Below, one piece after another: positions 9,780-21,668 of a stretch of 55,000 bases of DNA. Numbering within the stretch: position 1 is the stretch's first letter; every line of letters starts with the position of its first letter. The stretch is from assembly GCA_037447655.1 (NCBI GenBank), contig JBBHKE010000822.1, positions 117,250-172,249 on the forward strand. The letters run 5' to 3'. The stretch comes from Zygnema cylindricum. Its lineage: Eukaryota > Streptophyta > Zygnematophyceae > Zygnematales > Zygnemataceae. Under the pieces are notes generated by a model. It was not told where the DNA came from and searched no databases. It was given only the letters and a program-made list of their open reading frames with translations. The position numbers were made by a program, and so were the translations under genes.

Positions 9780-12170
9780 TGTGGATATGGATTAGCTCCC
9801 TTGGTGGAAGATCTAGGAGGCCCCGCCTATCATCAGCCACCGTGTTTCGCAAAAGGAGAGTCACAGCTTAACTTTGTTGAAGGGTAGTTAATACACGTTT
9901 ACAAGAAAAAGGCGTGAGAAGGCTCAATGGAGGGCTCTCCAAACCCTTAGATGCAAATGTTTTTTAGCGAACAATAGCATAAGAATCCGTCAAAGGAGCT
10001 GTCCAAAGGGTTCAAAATATCTATAGCAAATGGGACAATTGAGAGGCGTAATCTCGCTCTCTCCTAAGTCATTGCGTCTCGAGCCGTCACACGAGTATGC
10101 AATGCCACAAGATAATAAATGTGGGATCCATTTGTATTTGTGAGGACCACGTTACCCAAAGAATTCCCAAACCTATGGAGGAAAACGAATTCAACCAAAG
10201 TACTTCGAAGACAACTAGACAGGAGCAAGGAGGAGAAACCTCTTGTTTCTCAATGAAGCATGTTTTTATGTCGACGGCGACAATTGCATCTTGCACCAAA
10301 TCAAGCGCGATATTATTTTCTCCGCTACGTGAGTAACGAAATAAATGAATTCCATTCAAATGAATCATTTGGTTGAAGACACAATGTGTTGCCTTAAAAG
10401 CGGTGGGTGAGGCAAACATTAACATAGCCGTAAAGCACACGTAAAAAAGCCATACTTCAAACGAATTGTCCAAAAAGGTGGTGTGGCTTGCACCCATGCA
10501 CGTGCCAAGGCCTAGAACACGAACATAAACGAGCACACGATTGAGCAAAGGGTAGCGCGTCTAAGAGAGCACAAATTTTGACAATCACCAACTGCTCTAA
10601 CATGGGGCTCTAACATGGGTAACAACATATGAAAATTGTTGTCGGCGATGAGAGAGGGAAAAAGTGGAACACGATTTCCGATGTTTGGCGCGAGTAGTGA
10701 GCGAGCCGAGAGATGCGCCTCATGAAACAGAAATAGGCTCTCCTCTACTTAGGGATGACTAGAGCTAGAAGTGGGGTGTCATCGAAAAGAAAACAAAATG
10801 GTCATGGTGGACGACACCGAAGGCGAACTACCCAAATATTTTGTTGGGGAAACCTTAGCCACGGTAATCAAACCTGAATCCTCGTTGAAAATCGGGATAC
10901 TAACTTGTTGACATGCAAAAACATCCCATGTTGTCGTCCAAGTTGTTGGGGGAAAGGCTTCACCGAGATGGAGGGGAAGTTGAGCAAAACTAGGACTGAG
11001 GATTGCAAACGAGACTTGTGAGTTCGAAAGCTTAGGAAGGTCTTCACACTGTGAGAGGTCCTCTAACAGCGCATCTCCCACATTTTGGTTAACAAGAGAA
11101 AGGGCTCCTATGGGAAACATAAAGCGTTAATACCTTTCGTTGGAGATGCGGTATGAAAACCCATTGGGAGAGGAGTTCGGGGCGCCAACCTTGTAGGCAC
11201 CAAGCCAAACACTTAAGAGGGTTTAACAGAAAATTTGATCACACAAAGTTCCAATGCAAAATGATGAAAGGTAGAGAAATGGTGGGGAACCACAATATGG
11301 TAATCATCCGCGATCAAAGGAAATAAAAACATAGAGAAAGATGTAGCGGTGTTCATAAAGAGAAGCGAAAGGAGGTGCCACAAAAAGATCGGCTTGGCGA
11401 GTTCCAGTTCCAGATTCTATGGTGGCAACATCACCGAAGGGACCTCCAAGAGGAAAGATACGAGAGCTCTGCCGAGAATAACATGCACCAACAAAAAAAG
11501 AAGATTTGGTCTATTAGGGATCCACTTTTGAGTTCTCGAAAGTTAACATCACGCTCATTATTGTTGAAAGTGATATCCACATCTATTTGAAGACCCCCCA
11601 ATCCAACCGTAGATGTACAAGAGCTTGAGGACCATGAGCAACTGCTTAACAACCCCCTTCACCACCCCCTTCACCAGCATTGCCAGACAGGTGTGGTGAA
11701 AAATGGTCGTGGAAGGCACTTTAGAGTTGGATGCAAATAGCTCCAGCCAATAAATGGTGCAAGACTCCTCCCATAGCTGTAGAACGGATTCCCCAAGCAA
11801 GCTTGGAAACAACCAATGAGATGCGTCATTCAGAGAAGCAATGGAACACAACAAGGAATGTGTTCGCGAAACTTGAGGAAACCATTTTAAACAGAAGATC
11901 AAAACCTGAAGTGTGGGGTTTTTGGAGGAAAGATGTCTCAAAGAAGCTCATAAACCATGGATCCAACAGAAAGGTGAGGAGAGGGAACAAAGGCTCGACA
12001 AACACCTCTCGTTCCAAATCAAACGATTTAAGTGGATCATGCCCCTTCAAATGGAAAAGCTTCTTCGAGGGCTGGAGGACAAACTCAAAGAGTCAACGAT
12101 TGCCTCCGAAGATGGAGATGAGGTGAGTCGTCGAAAAGCTCGAGCACTCGAGAAAGTTTTCCATTACAGT
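9780..12170 (-). mobile_element. Second decayed LINE-like remnant
   Basis: This is a diverged relative, in the same orientation, of the remnant at 0.5-2.4 kb. Shared DNA includes GACTTGTGA..TCG..AGC at about 11,010 versus 1,820, GGTTAACAA at about 11,090 versus 1,887, and the GGGATCC...TTTGTGAGGAC stretch at about 10,120 versus 862. Translated minus pieces include NQNVGDALLEDLSQCEDLP. Stops and frame changes are frequent. The limits are approximate, and the part near 11.6-12.1 kb is assigned only by position. Confidence 0.5.
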
Positions 12171-13160
12171 TGAGGTGGACAGACCGTTAGAGTTTAATTG
12201 TGTAGCTTGATAATAAGGCGCGTTAACTACGTATTTGACGCGGAAAGACCAATGACTTGACCTGTGTGCTCTTGTTACAAATGTAAGAATGTAAAAATCT
12301 TATTGTTTATTTTACACCTAAATTGTACCTATCCAAGTTTGACACTCTATTTGAGGTATGTGAATCTTAGTCACTCCGATTTATCGAGTCTCAAATATAA
12401 ACAATTTTTTACAACGAAATTGAATTCCCTGAAGCACACCTCCTAGTTTACCAGTTTGATTCTCTACGATGGGTGTACAACGCAATCATAAATTGACAAT
12501 GTTTTTTTAACAACCTGAACTATACAGATTCATTACATGTAAGACAAAAAAATGTACATTATGCATATAATATAGGCCTACGATATAGGACACTGAAATT
12601 ATGGTTTTAATTCAAGGTTTTCTCTTGCCTTTGTACTGCAATGTACTAAATAACTAATTCACCTAAATTACTGTTTCACACAATTACTGCTAACTAGCGC
12701 CGCACATAATTTCTGGACAACAGAAGAGACAAAAACTCGAGATTTCTATGTTGAAAATCATCTTAGCTCTCTACTATATTTCCAATTTGACTTTTAACTG
12801 ACAAGAAAAGGAACAAAACAAAAAAGAAAAAAAGGAACGCATAAAAAAGGGGAAAAAAAACAAAGATAGGAAGGAAAAAAAAAACAAAGATAAGATGGAA
12901 AAAAAAAGGAAGACAAAAAAGAAAAAAAAGAGAGGACAAAAGTTGTTGTTTTTCCTTTTTTTTTCCAAAGGAAAAGAGAAATGTGAGCAATTAATATAAA
13001 CAATCGACATGAGAACTGAAAAAAACAACAAAAGTTCAAGCGTTAAAAAAAATGGATGGATCTACGAAAATAAAAGGGGTGAAATTATCCGTAAATTCCA
13101 TGTCCTTTACAATCTTTAACTTATTCTCTTCAAGACAACTTGTAACCCAAAGGAATTCTT
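12171..13160. other. Intergenic, no gene seen
   Basis: AT-rich, with an A/G-rich stretch at 12,800-12,960 that yields only Phe/Leu low-complexity frames on the minus strand. Confidence 0.5.
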
Positions 13161-13697
13161 AAATGAAGAGAGGGGGAGAGAGGGGGGGGGAAGAGGGGCG
13201 AGAGAGGGGAAGGGGAGAGAGGGAGGGGGTAGAGGGAGGCGTCACTGGAGCCCATCTCGGGGGCAGGGAGAAAGAGAGAGGGGGAGAGAGAGGGGGGGAG
13301 AGGGAGGGGGGAGTGGGGGAGAGAGGGAGGAGGGGGGAAGAGGGGGAGAAGGGGGAGAGGGGGAAGGGAGAGGTGGAGACGGAGAGAGGAAGAGAGAGAG
13401 CGATGTAGTGAAGACAGGCAAGGGGGGAAGGGAGAGGAAGTGAGAGGAGTAGAATGGGAGAGGCAGAGACAGGGGAGAGTGAGAGGAAAAAAAAGGGAAA
13501 AGTGAAAGGGAGAAGGAGATAGAGAGGAAAGAGGGAGAGGGGAGGGAGGGGGGGAGGAGGGAGAGGGGGGAGAGGGGGAGAGGGGGAGAGAGAAAGGGAG
13601 AGGGCGAAGGACAAAGAGAGAGAGGGGTGGGAGAGTGAGAGGGGGAGAGAGAAAGGGAGAGACACACAGAGAGGGAGAAAGAGAGGGAAAGAGAGCA
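13161..13697. repeat. ~530-bp polypurine (GA/GGGA) tract
   Basis: Almost pure A/G on the plus strand, broken mainly at 13,239-13,262 and 13,398-13,416. It starts about 400 bp beyond the Elongin C stop codon. Frames through it are Ser/Pro/Leu repeats and are not considered coding. Confidence 0.9.
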
Positions 13698-14099
13698 AAC
13701 TAAAAGTTTGAAAACCCCTTACTGTGAGAAAAAACCCCCAAACTGCCGACATTATTTGCCTGCATGATTATGCATCGTCACTAAAAGAGGAAAACACTGC
13801 ATGGATTCAAAATTAAAAAAAGACCGGAAAAAAAGAAAAAGAAAAAGAAAACATGCAGAGGCTAAGATATCAATTTTATTGTAAAAGGAGACGCAATATA
13901 GTGTGACCTTTCGAGTAATAGTCTCGTTTAAAAGAAAAAGAAGGAGAAAAAGGAGAAGAGAAAGAAAAAGAAAAGAAAAGAAAAGAAAAGAAAAGAAAAA
14001 GAAAATGGAAAATAGAATAAAGAAAAAAGAAAAAAAAAAGAGAAAAGAAAAAATGAAAAAAAAGAAGTAAAAAAAAGAGAAAAGAAAAAAGAACATATT

Positions 14100-15702
14100 T
14101 TAAGTGTCCAGATAGTTTGCCGCCATCAGGAGCTCCAGCGCGATTTCCGGTTCAATTTTGAATTCGGGGATATTTTTCTGACTGCCCACAGAAAAAATAA
14201 GAAAAAATAAATAATAAATAAATAAAACATAGACAACAGGTTTACGGTTTAAGTTCCAGCAAACAAATTAACCAAACTGATTTCAAACAGATTAACTGAT
14301 TTTAGGGAAACTCAACAAACAATAATTAGTGTGGTCAGTACAATATCGATCATTGACGAGGAAAAGGACAAAGTAAAGCAAAGACTGCAATAATGCATAT
14401 TTTAGTTTCTTTTTTTATTGACTTTTAGTGGATATAAATCCGTATCGACATCACACAGTATTTGCTTTTCATTTTTCTTTTTACGGTACACCGCGTATCG
14501 CTATCAGTGTTAATGTCTTTTTCTCCACTTAAAACAACTTTTCTCCGTACACACATGTCCAACTTTCGGTGGGAGATCGCCAATCGGAAGGTGAGAATCT
14601 CACATTTCAATCGCAACCGTCAGATTTAAAATCTGACGACTGCACAACGAGAAAAGATGTTTTAAGTGGGAAAAAAAACATTGACGCTAATAGGGATACA
14701 CGGTGTAGTACTCAGATGGTTTACCATTGTGCTTCTTTAATCAAATCTTATTACTTTTTTTTTCTCTATTCTTTATTCTTAATGAAAAGTGATATTATCT
14801 AAAGGTCCAAAAAGGGCATTTATCCACAAGACGTACCGCTTCTATCCACGGTATAGGGGTATCAAATTACAAAATGTAACTACAGCGTAAACATTGTTGT
14901 GTACAATAATAATTCTTAGTATTAACGTGGAATACGAATCAACAACATTAAATTAGGTTCAGATGGTTTGGTTTGGTTTGGTTTGGTTTGAATGGTGTGG
15001 ATAGAAAGATGTACTTTGCAGGATTGTAAAAAAAACTTGTGAAACCCCAAAAACCCAAAATGGCAAGGAGAGAGTGCCGTACTTTGCGGGATTGCTGTAC
15101 CGCAGCTTGTAGTGAAAAAATTGGCAAAGTTTTTCCAAAATCGGAGCCGTAATTTCCGGGAACTTCACCTCGCCCGTGTCAGTCTCCGTGAAACTGCCTG
15201 CAAAGAAACCCTAAAAATCCCTAAAGCTACGGCTCCCTAAAAACCTAACGAACATGAGGGGAAAACAAAATCGCTGTCCAGTTGAATCGCTCGCTTTCAC
15301 GTCGTCTCGACTCTCCTCTCATCCTCCTCTTAAAATCCTCTCCTCTCTCCTCAAATGCCAAGGCTTCAGAAGTGGAAGGAACCGCGGGGAATTAAAATTA
15401 GTGGAAATATCCTAAATCAGAGGAGAGGGAGAAAAAGGAGAAGGCGAAGGGAAGGAGGGGAGGGGCGGAAAAGGAGGGAGAAGGAGGGAGGGAAGGTCGT
15501 TGCAGGGGGGAATCAGGTTGCGTAAACCGGGGAACGGCAGATCAGGCGGTTTGCCAGACGTCGAACGTGATCCGAGGAGAGAGCCACCTGTGGAGCTGAG
15601 CATGTTTCTAATAGTGTTAGAGACCATCGCTGCCTTCCGGTCAATCACAAACTCAAACCCTTCTGCACTGATAAGCTTCACCATGTCCTCCTTTCTCGCC
15701 AT
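14100..15702 (-). CDS. ELC: Elongin C (BTB/POZ-fold adaptor), complete three-exon gene
   Basis: Exons are 15,702-15,588, 15,197-15,083 and 14,181-14,100. Joined, they give about 103 residues against roughly 96-112 in the family. The start reads MARKEDMVKLISAEGFEFVI, then DRKAAMVSNTIRNMLSSTG, the first strand and helix of the Skp1/BTB fold. The middle reads VKFPEITAPILEKLCQFFHY. The end reads PEFKIEPEIALELLMAANYL then DT-stop, the conserved C-terminal helices. Phases agree at both junctions. Elongin C bridges BC-box proteins to cullins and is a subunit of the Elongin elongation factor (established). The second donor is AA|GTACGG, a weak but usable site. Intron 2 holds a 221-bp MITE. A pyrimidine-rich repeat lies just upstream of the ATG, probably in the leader or promoter. 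Confidence 0.95.
14487..14707. mobile_element. TA-ended inverted-repeat MITE in Elongin C intron 2
   Basis: The 221-bp element starts TACACCGCGTATCGCTATC and ends ATAGGGATACACGGTGTA; the inverted arms continue inward for about 50 bp (CTTAAAACA versus TGTTTTAAG). The copy at 33,605 belongs to the same subfamily. Confidence 0.85.
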
Positions 15703-15950
15703 CCCCTCCTCTCTCCTCCTCTTCCTTCACCTACTCCTCTCTCCTCCTCTTCCTTCACCTACTCCTCTCTCCTCCTCCTACACCTACTCCGCCTTTTTCG
15801 GTGCCCCTGTCCTATTCCTCCACTTCCTTGTCTGTTTCCTTTTATTCTTTTCCTCCCTTTCTTGTCCCTCTCCCCTCCTTTTCTTTCTCTCCTACTTTTT
15901 TTCCTCTCCTGTCTTCCTTTCCTTTGTCGCTTCCTGGGTTTAAAGTTGAA
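15703..15950. repeat. Pyrimidine-rich tract with ~30-bp tandem repeats upstream of Elongin C
   Basis: C/T-rich on the plus strand. CTTCCTTCACCTACTCCTCT occurs twice, with a third partial copy, at about 15,721-15,790. On the Elongin C sense strand this is a GA-rich segment directly before the ATG, so it is likely leader or core promoter. Confidence 0.75.
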
Positions 15951-18446
15951 TTTTAAGTTACCTCGATCCCCTTAGAAAACTTCTTAAGAACTTCCAAAAA
16001 AAAGTTTCGTTGCTAGGTCTATAGTCCCATAGGATCCTTCAGGTTTAAAAGGAGTCTAAAAACCTTCTTTTAGTAATTTTTGACTTTTACTTAACTTTCG
16101 AATTAGAGTTCATTAATTTGAAGTAAACTCTATTTTAATTTTAGAGTTGAATTTCAGAATTTTCTGGTTTTATATGTAAAAAAGTCGTTATCCTCGAGGA
16201 GACAAATGCAGTTCAACTGTATGTTCCCCATTGTACCCAAAAAAAACAAAAAAAATACAAGTTAAGAACCAGTAACAAAGAGAAAAAAAATCCCCGTGCA
16301 AACAAAACGTAACCACGAACCTAAGCCAATTATTTCAAATGCAAATTTAATTATTTCAAATGCATTTCTAGGATCTTCATCATTCTAAGTTAACACCCAA
16401 AAAGAAGGTAACGATGTTACGGTCCACTCCTTTTTCAACCTCTTTCTTACTGTAAACCATTATTAGTGTGGAAGTAGTGTGCCTTCAACTGAACCATGGG
16501 ACAGTCGCAAAACAAGAACAAAAAAAAAAACCAATAAATACACAAATTATGTGTCCCCGTAAGGCAACGCAAGTTCCCTAAAAGCCACAAAAAATTTCAA
16601 TTCTCCAGTAACTGACACACAAATTAGTGTGGACTATAACTTGAAACATCAACGGACCAGCTTCATGTACATTAGTCTCCTACACTTCCTTTCGTCAACG
16701 GGCTTTGTACATATTCTAATGTAAATCCACACAAATTTTTGACTCAAGAAGTTCCTCCAAACCCGCTCTAATTACGATAACCCCCAAAAGTGTGGAGTCG
16801 ACGCCCGTTTGTATTCGAAAACATTAAAGTCCACCCTATTTCATGTGAGGCGGTTTTTCGATGTATGGATCAAATGTTAAAATTACACTGCCCATCGTTA
16901 TTTTTGCTAAAGATTTATTAGTGTCAAGGCGAAATTATAAATTTATAAGACTAATTTGGTGCAAGGAGACGTGGCAGATTGTAATCCACTCCCTTAAATA
17001 GTATTGATAACTATTTTTTGATTTTTGGCAAAAAAAGTCGAGACCGGATCCGGGGTAGTAACTTTATTAACGACTGGCAATTTAGTGCAAATGTCGTGCC
17101 CAACTACCTCAAAGGAAATTCAAAGCAATTGTACTAAATTGCATTTACTATGGGAGGTTTCGGGCATGAGCATTTGTTTTTTAGGGTTCTTTCAGGATCC
17201 CCCCCCAGGAAATATTGAACACGTGCAACAAAATTATCGTTTCATCTTCCACACAAAAAACATATTTTTTTCTCGCACGTTTTCTTGGTGCCCAAAATTA
17301 GTTAACTCGTATGAATCTAAATCGTACTAAGTTGTATTTACTATTGGGAAGTTTCACATGACATTCCCGTTGTTTTGCACATTTGCGTTTGAGCATTTGT
17401 TTTTTGTTTGTGCATGACATAGTATAGCTACACTTAATTATATTATGTATAGCATACAATATACACTACACTGCATTACGATAACATACACTAAACTACA
17501 ATTTTTTTTTAAATCGCACCATTTACAATACATCTAAGGGAGATTGCTCCAATTGATTAGCGGAACGGACAAATAACGTGGATACACATTAAAGCATACA
17601 ACATACAAATTCACGTCGAACAATAGTACCCTCAATGCAAGTATTCATGATGATGATGTGGACTCATGATGTGAGCTCAAACTTCAAACACGCATAAAAA
17701 CAGTATATGATGTGCAAAGCTTTGGTTTGTGACCTATATAGCTAAACTGTATTTGTGTACATGAATCATTTCCAACTTTTGCAAAGAAAAATAATATAAT
17801 GTCCAGATGATTTGTCAAGCAATCGCTATTAGCGGTAAATACTATTTTCTGGCCCCTAAACATAAAATAGCGTTGAACCTTAACACTGATTTGGTAAATG
17901 GTTGAAAACCGTCCACGTTCCTTCGACCTAAATTAGAATTGATAACACTAAAATGAACCCCATGGCTACACTAATATCAATTTGCCGGTACCTCATGAGT
18001 TTTAAGATTTTAATTGTTTACTAAAATTTTAAAATTCACTCTACTTCACTGGTTTTAGGGGTTTTGCGAAAAAAATGGATTTTTGAAAGAGTTATCGAGT
18101 TCACTTTACAACATCCACACTATTACTAGTATTTCTTTTGTAATTTTGCACCAAAATTAATGTGGTTAACATGGTTTCACAAGGACTCTCACCAAATCAT
18201 TACTCTAATGTGCAAAATAAAATAGAATTAAAAAAAAACCACAAATTCATCTCAAAAACGTCAATAAAATAATATCATTCTCGTAAATACATAGGGATGG
18301 GTAATTCACTTTACCAAAAAACCTAAAAAAAGGCACTTGCAGAAAAAGACAATTTATGATATGAACCATTTCTATTAAACAGGGATTAAATTTGATGACA
18401 AGAAAAGACAAAATAGTTCATGAAACAATCCAGGGCTGTCAAAAAA
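15951..18446. other. Long AT-rich intergenic region
   Basis: No frame with homology or splice support. TTAGTGTGGA-like words recur (for example near 16,463 and 16,622), and the same word lies inside the TA-ended elements, so ancient element debris is likely. Confidence 0.5.
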
Positions 18447-18522
18447 GGCGGGGGGGGAGGGGGAGAGGGGGGGGGAGAGGGGGAGGAGGAGGGGGAGGTT
18501 GGGGGGGGGGGAAGAGAAGGGG
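18447..18522. repeat. G-rich purine tract with quadruplex potential
   Basis: Contains eight or more runs of at least four G on the plus strand, including runs of 9 to 11, separated by one to three bases. Confidence 0.85.
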
Positions 18523-18881
18523 AATGTTTTTGTAAATTTTTCACTTGTTTCCAACTGTCTACCTTTTCCCTTAAAAACACCGACATAATTGGAAAAAAAA
18601 AAGAGCAAATAAAAAAACAAACAAACAAACAAAACAAAATTGACACACTAATAAGAAAACTCTAGTAATTATTGATTCCGTTGGCGCTCATGTCACACCT
18701 GTCATTCTTCTTTGGAAAAAACGTTTTAATACTCGTTCAGATTCCTTAAAAACCACATTTGAATCCGAAACCCTAATAACAAATAACTTTTATCAATCCA
18801 ACAAATATAGAAATTAAAGGCAGGAAAAAGGTAAAACCATAAAATAAAACTCAGAAAATCCAAAGACTAACGCATTTCCTA

Positions 18882-18957
18882 CCCTTAACCCTAACCTTAA
18901 CCCTAAACCCTAACCCTAACCCTAAACCTAACCCTAACCCTAATCCTAACCCTAAAT
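18882..18957. repeat. Interstitial telomere-like repeat
   Basis: About 12 units of CCCTAA with several CCCTAAA and degenerate CCTTAA/CCTAAT units. Thus both TTAGGG-type and TTTAGGG-type units are mixed, with TTAGGG-type more frequent. Confidence 0.9.
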
Positions 18958-19353
18958 GTCACCACAGTGTGCAGATTACCCATATGTAAAGATATTCCTT
19001 TTCCGTATACCAGTAACCGGGTGGTGAATGGATTCCTTAAAAAAAAATTAAATTGTTTCCCCTTGTCAAATATTTTTAATTTGGTAAAAAGTTATGCACA
19101 TAAAGTCTAGTCGAGGCACCGACTCAAAATGTCACATCCACCGGAGCCTCCAGGGTCACCGGTTGAGAAAAAAAATGGTTCAAACATTGCACAGAAGAAG
19201 ACAAGGGACAACAGATACAGTGGACAAACGGACAAGTGACACGTGGCATCTCACCTCAGTTCCAGGTTAGCCAGCACTGAAGACGATATCGATGCATCCG
19301 GCATTTCGGTGCAAGGATGGTATGATGCGATGCTACTGTACTGTACTGTACAG

Positions 19354-20611
19354 TACACCGCGAATCGTAATTAGAGTAAATTACTATAATTCGGTCGCTC
19401 GAAATTTCGACTCTATGACATCAAATAGAGTAAATGATTCTAATTTTTTCATTATTCTAATTTAGGTAAGTTTAATTAGCGTAAAAAATTGTAATACAAG
19501 TTCTTTTTAAATAGTGTGGAGTACGGACGACGTTCGATCGTGCAAAATTGTACTTTTTTAAGTAAAAAGGTACAAATATGATGAGAGCAATGCTGTTTCA
19601 CAATAACGTACGTTATGGTACGTAAATGGAACGAATATTCGATATTTGATTGTATCCAATAGCAACTTTAGTAGTGTTGTGTATCGGTAAGGATTTGCCG
19701 ATAACCGATATGGGCCTTTTTTCGGGTATCCAATCGATATATTGGTACGATATATCGAAATCGGTCTTATCGCCAATAATTAGCCGATAATATCGGGTAC
19801 TTATTGGCGATATTGCCGATAACAATAATTATCGGCAATAATTGTACGGACCGTACAGATAAATGTACGGTCTGTACACTCAACTGTACATCATATTCTC
19901 CGGACGTGTACAAGCACGGAAAGTACAATAGCCGCCATGAGATATGTACGATTTTGATACGGATCCAGTAAAAACGATGTACCTTTCACATCCGACGCCA
20001 TGGCTTTGTCCCTTAATTCCTTGAGATCCATTGGGGACCTGCCACGTGTCAATCTGTCGACTTTTTTGGTAAAAGCTGCCAAAAGAGCCATTCCGGGATG
20101 CCGGCGCTCACGCTGGCCCGTCCGTTCGTGTTTTCTCATTCCAAGTCGTCCGTTCGATTCCGGCGGCGCGCAGAATGTTATTTTGCGTCCGTTGTACTTT
20201 TGTGTCCGCCGTCCTTTTCCAGTTCCATGTTTACCAGTTTTTTAGTAAATTACCGTACGTCGCAGTAAAATTTTTGTAGAGTTAACCGGCCAACGTTTAT
20301 GTTCAGCGTTTAACGTAATAAATTCCAGTTAAACTGTAACGGAACATATTTTCATACGTGGCATGCCACGCTATATAAAATCAATAAAATAATACAGTAT
20401 GTTATAAAGTACTATTGTATGCATACTATATATTTTTTAAGTTATTACCGATATGGAATTTGTTGGTCCCAGACCGATATATCGGAACCTCTGACCATTC
20501 GATAACCGATAACTATCGGTATCGGTGTTATCGCGATAAGTTTCTACCGATACACAACACTAGTTTTTTTACTCTAATTTTTTCACTACTCTAATTACGA
20601 TTCGTGGTGTA
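19354..20611. mobile_element. TA-ended inverted-repeat element containing a captured hAT copy (composite)
   Basis: The ends TACACCGCGAATCGTAATTA and TAATTACGATTCGTGGTGTA are inverted. The left ~225 bp, up to GGTACAAATA, is nearly identical to the start of the 620-bp element at 27,024. The right ~45 bp, from GTTTTTTTACTCTAATTTTT, matches the end of that element. In between, the 27-kb interior is replaced by about 93 bp of foreign flank plus an 891-bp hAT-like element. Confidence 0.85.
19672..20562. mobile_element. 891-bp hAT-like non-autonomous element (nested)
   Basis: Starts TAGTGTTGTGTATCGGTA and ends TACCGATACACAACACTA, an exact 18-bp inverted repeat. Subterminal DNA is rich in CCGATAAC/GATATATCG words. 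A GC-rich core at 20,000-20,230 is shared with the copy at 47.1 kb, which is in the opposite orientation. It carries an 82-codon minus frame starting MRKHERTGQRERRHPG that is broken by a TAA in the 47-kb copy. No transposase is recognisable. The left flank AACTTTAG is the complement of the target duplication at the 47-kb copy; the right flank does not match. Confidence 0.85.
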
Positions 20612-20715
20612 CTGTAGTATTTCATAGTACGGTACGGAGACGCCAAATGGTACAGCCAGTGCGAGTTAACGATATACAACATGGAATATCGGTAATTCCA
20701 AGCGTTTAAAACCAA

Positions 20716-21419
20716 TCAAATTCCAGCAACACTTCGGCACGTGAATTTTAAAATAAACAAGGTTTTCGTAGGATCGTACACTTCAAGCCTCACCGTGGGG
20801 TCCCCCCACACGCGCGCCAGCATCTCCGCCTGCCGCGCTCGCAGCGAGCTGTGCCAGTGGTTCTGCGCAAACGACAAACAAACAACCAACCACCAACGCA
20901 CAAATCGTCAAAACTTGCGCGCAATGCCACAGTAGCGTGTAGCTTTTCCACGTCAGCGCATCACCGACATCGCCCGCTAGCCGCCAAATCCGGCACGTGC
21001 GGACTCGTGACTCACTCTGACCGCGTTGTCCGTTCTGCCCGGCAGCTCCCGCGCGATTCTCGCCCAGCTTGGTCCGTACCGCACGTGCGCCACGGCGACC
21101 GTACGGCTCTCCTGTTCGCTGAATCGCCTCCGGCAGACCTGTCACGTCACAACACCCAGAAGCCCCCGCATTGGCCAGCCGTCCATCCGCGCATACGACA
21201 AATCTGCTAATCCGTACGGCCGACGCAACCCACCTGCGGGTCGAGATGCTGCAGCCACCGCCGCCGGCAGCTTTTCGGAGACCGGCCGGCAAGTTCTGGC
21301 ACGTGCGAAGCCATACGGACCCACTCCTTTCCGCCAGTCGCCTCCACAGCGCGCCGTAGCGCCGCATCCTCCGGCGCAGTCCACGGGCGGCGGGACCCGG
21401 CCTTGTCCTCCGACGCCAT
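20716..21419 (-). CDS. Short R2R3-MYB transcription factor
   Basis: Exons are 21,419-21,234, 21,138-21,016 and 20,862-20,716; the introns are 95 and 153 bp. Joined length is 151 aa. R2 (about residues 10-62) begins RRPWTAPEDAALRRAVEATG and has W, W and the ...GRSPKSCRRRWLQHLDPQ recognition helix. R3 (63-113) reads RRRFSEQESRTVAVAHVRYG, PSWARIARELPGRTDNAVR, then NHWHSSLRAR across intron 2. Phases are all 0. R3 starts with F instead of the first W, as is usual in plant R2R3-MYBs. The pattern is nearest the MYB44/MYB25-like groups. An in-frame longer N-terminus up to a Met at 21,668 is possible; I chose the Met nearest the MYB domain. The tail of 38 residues is unusually short, and ACG|GTGAGG at about 20,793 could be a donor to an unseen last exon. 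The composite transposon ends about 100 bp past the stop. Confidence 0.85.
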
Positions 21420-21668
21420 GGGCCGAATGGCGGGAGGACGGGACGAGGGCGACTGCGGCGAACGCTTCTCCACGGGCCGCGGGGCACGTGCCAGCCGCGG
21501 CCTTGTCGCCTTGCGTCTCTTGCCGACAAAAGTCAATCGCAGGGGGCGATTGGAAGCTGCGACAGGAGAAGCCGAAACTGTGATTTGTAGCGGGGCTTGC
21601 AAGTACAGAAATATAGTCAACGGAGCCACAGTACGGAATGGAAACATAAATAGACGCCACTCGTCCAT

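Noticed and set aside
13159-13752. 197-codon minus-strand Ser/Pro/Leu frame
   Set aside because: It is only a translation of the polypurine tract; simple repeats stay open in several frames.
20783-21529. 248-codon minus-strand frame over the MYB gene
   Set aside because: It is a shifted frame across both introns, without MYB residues.
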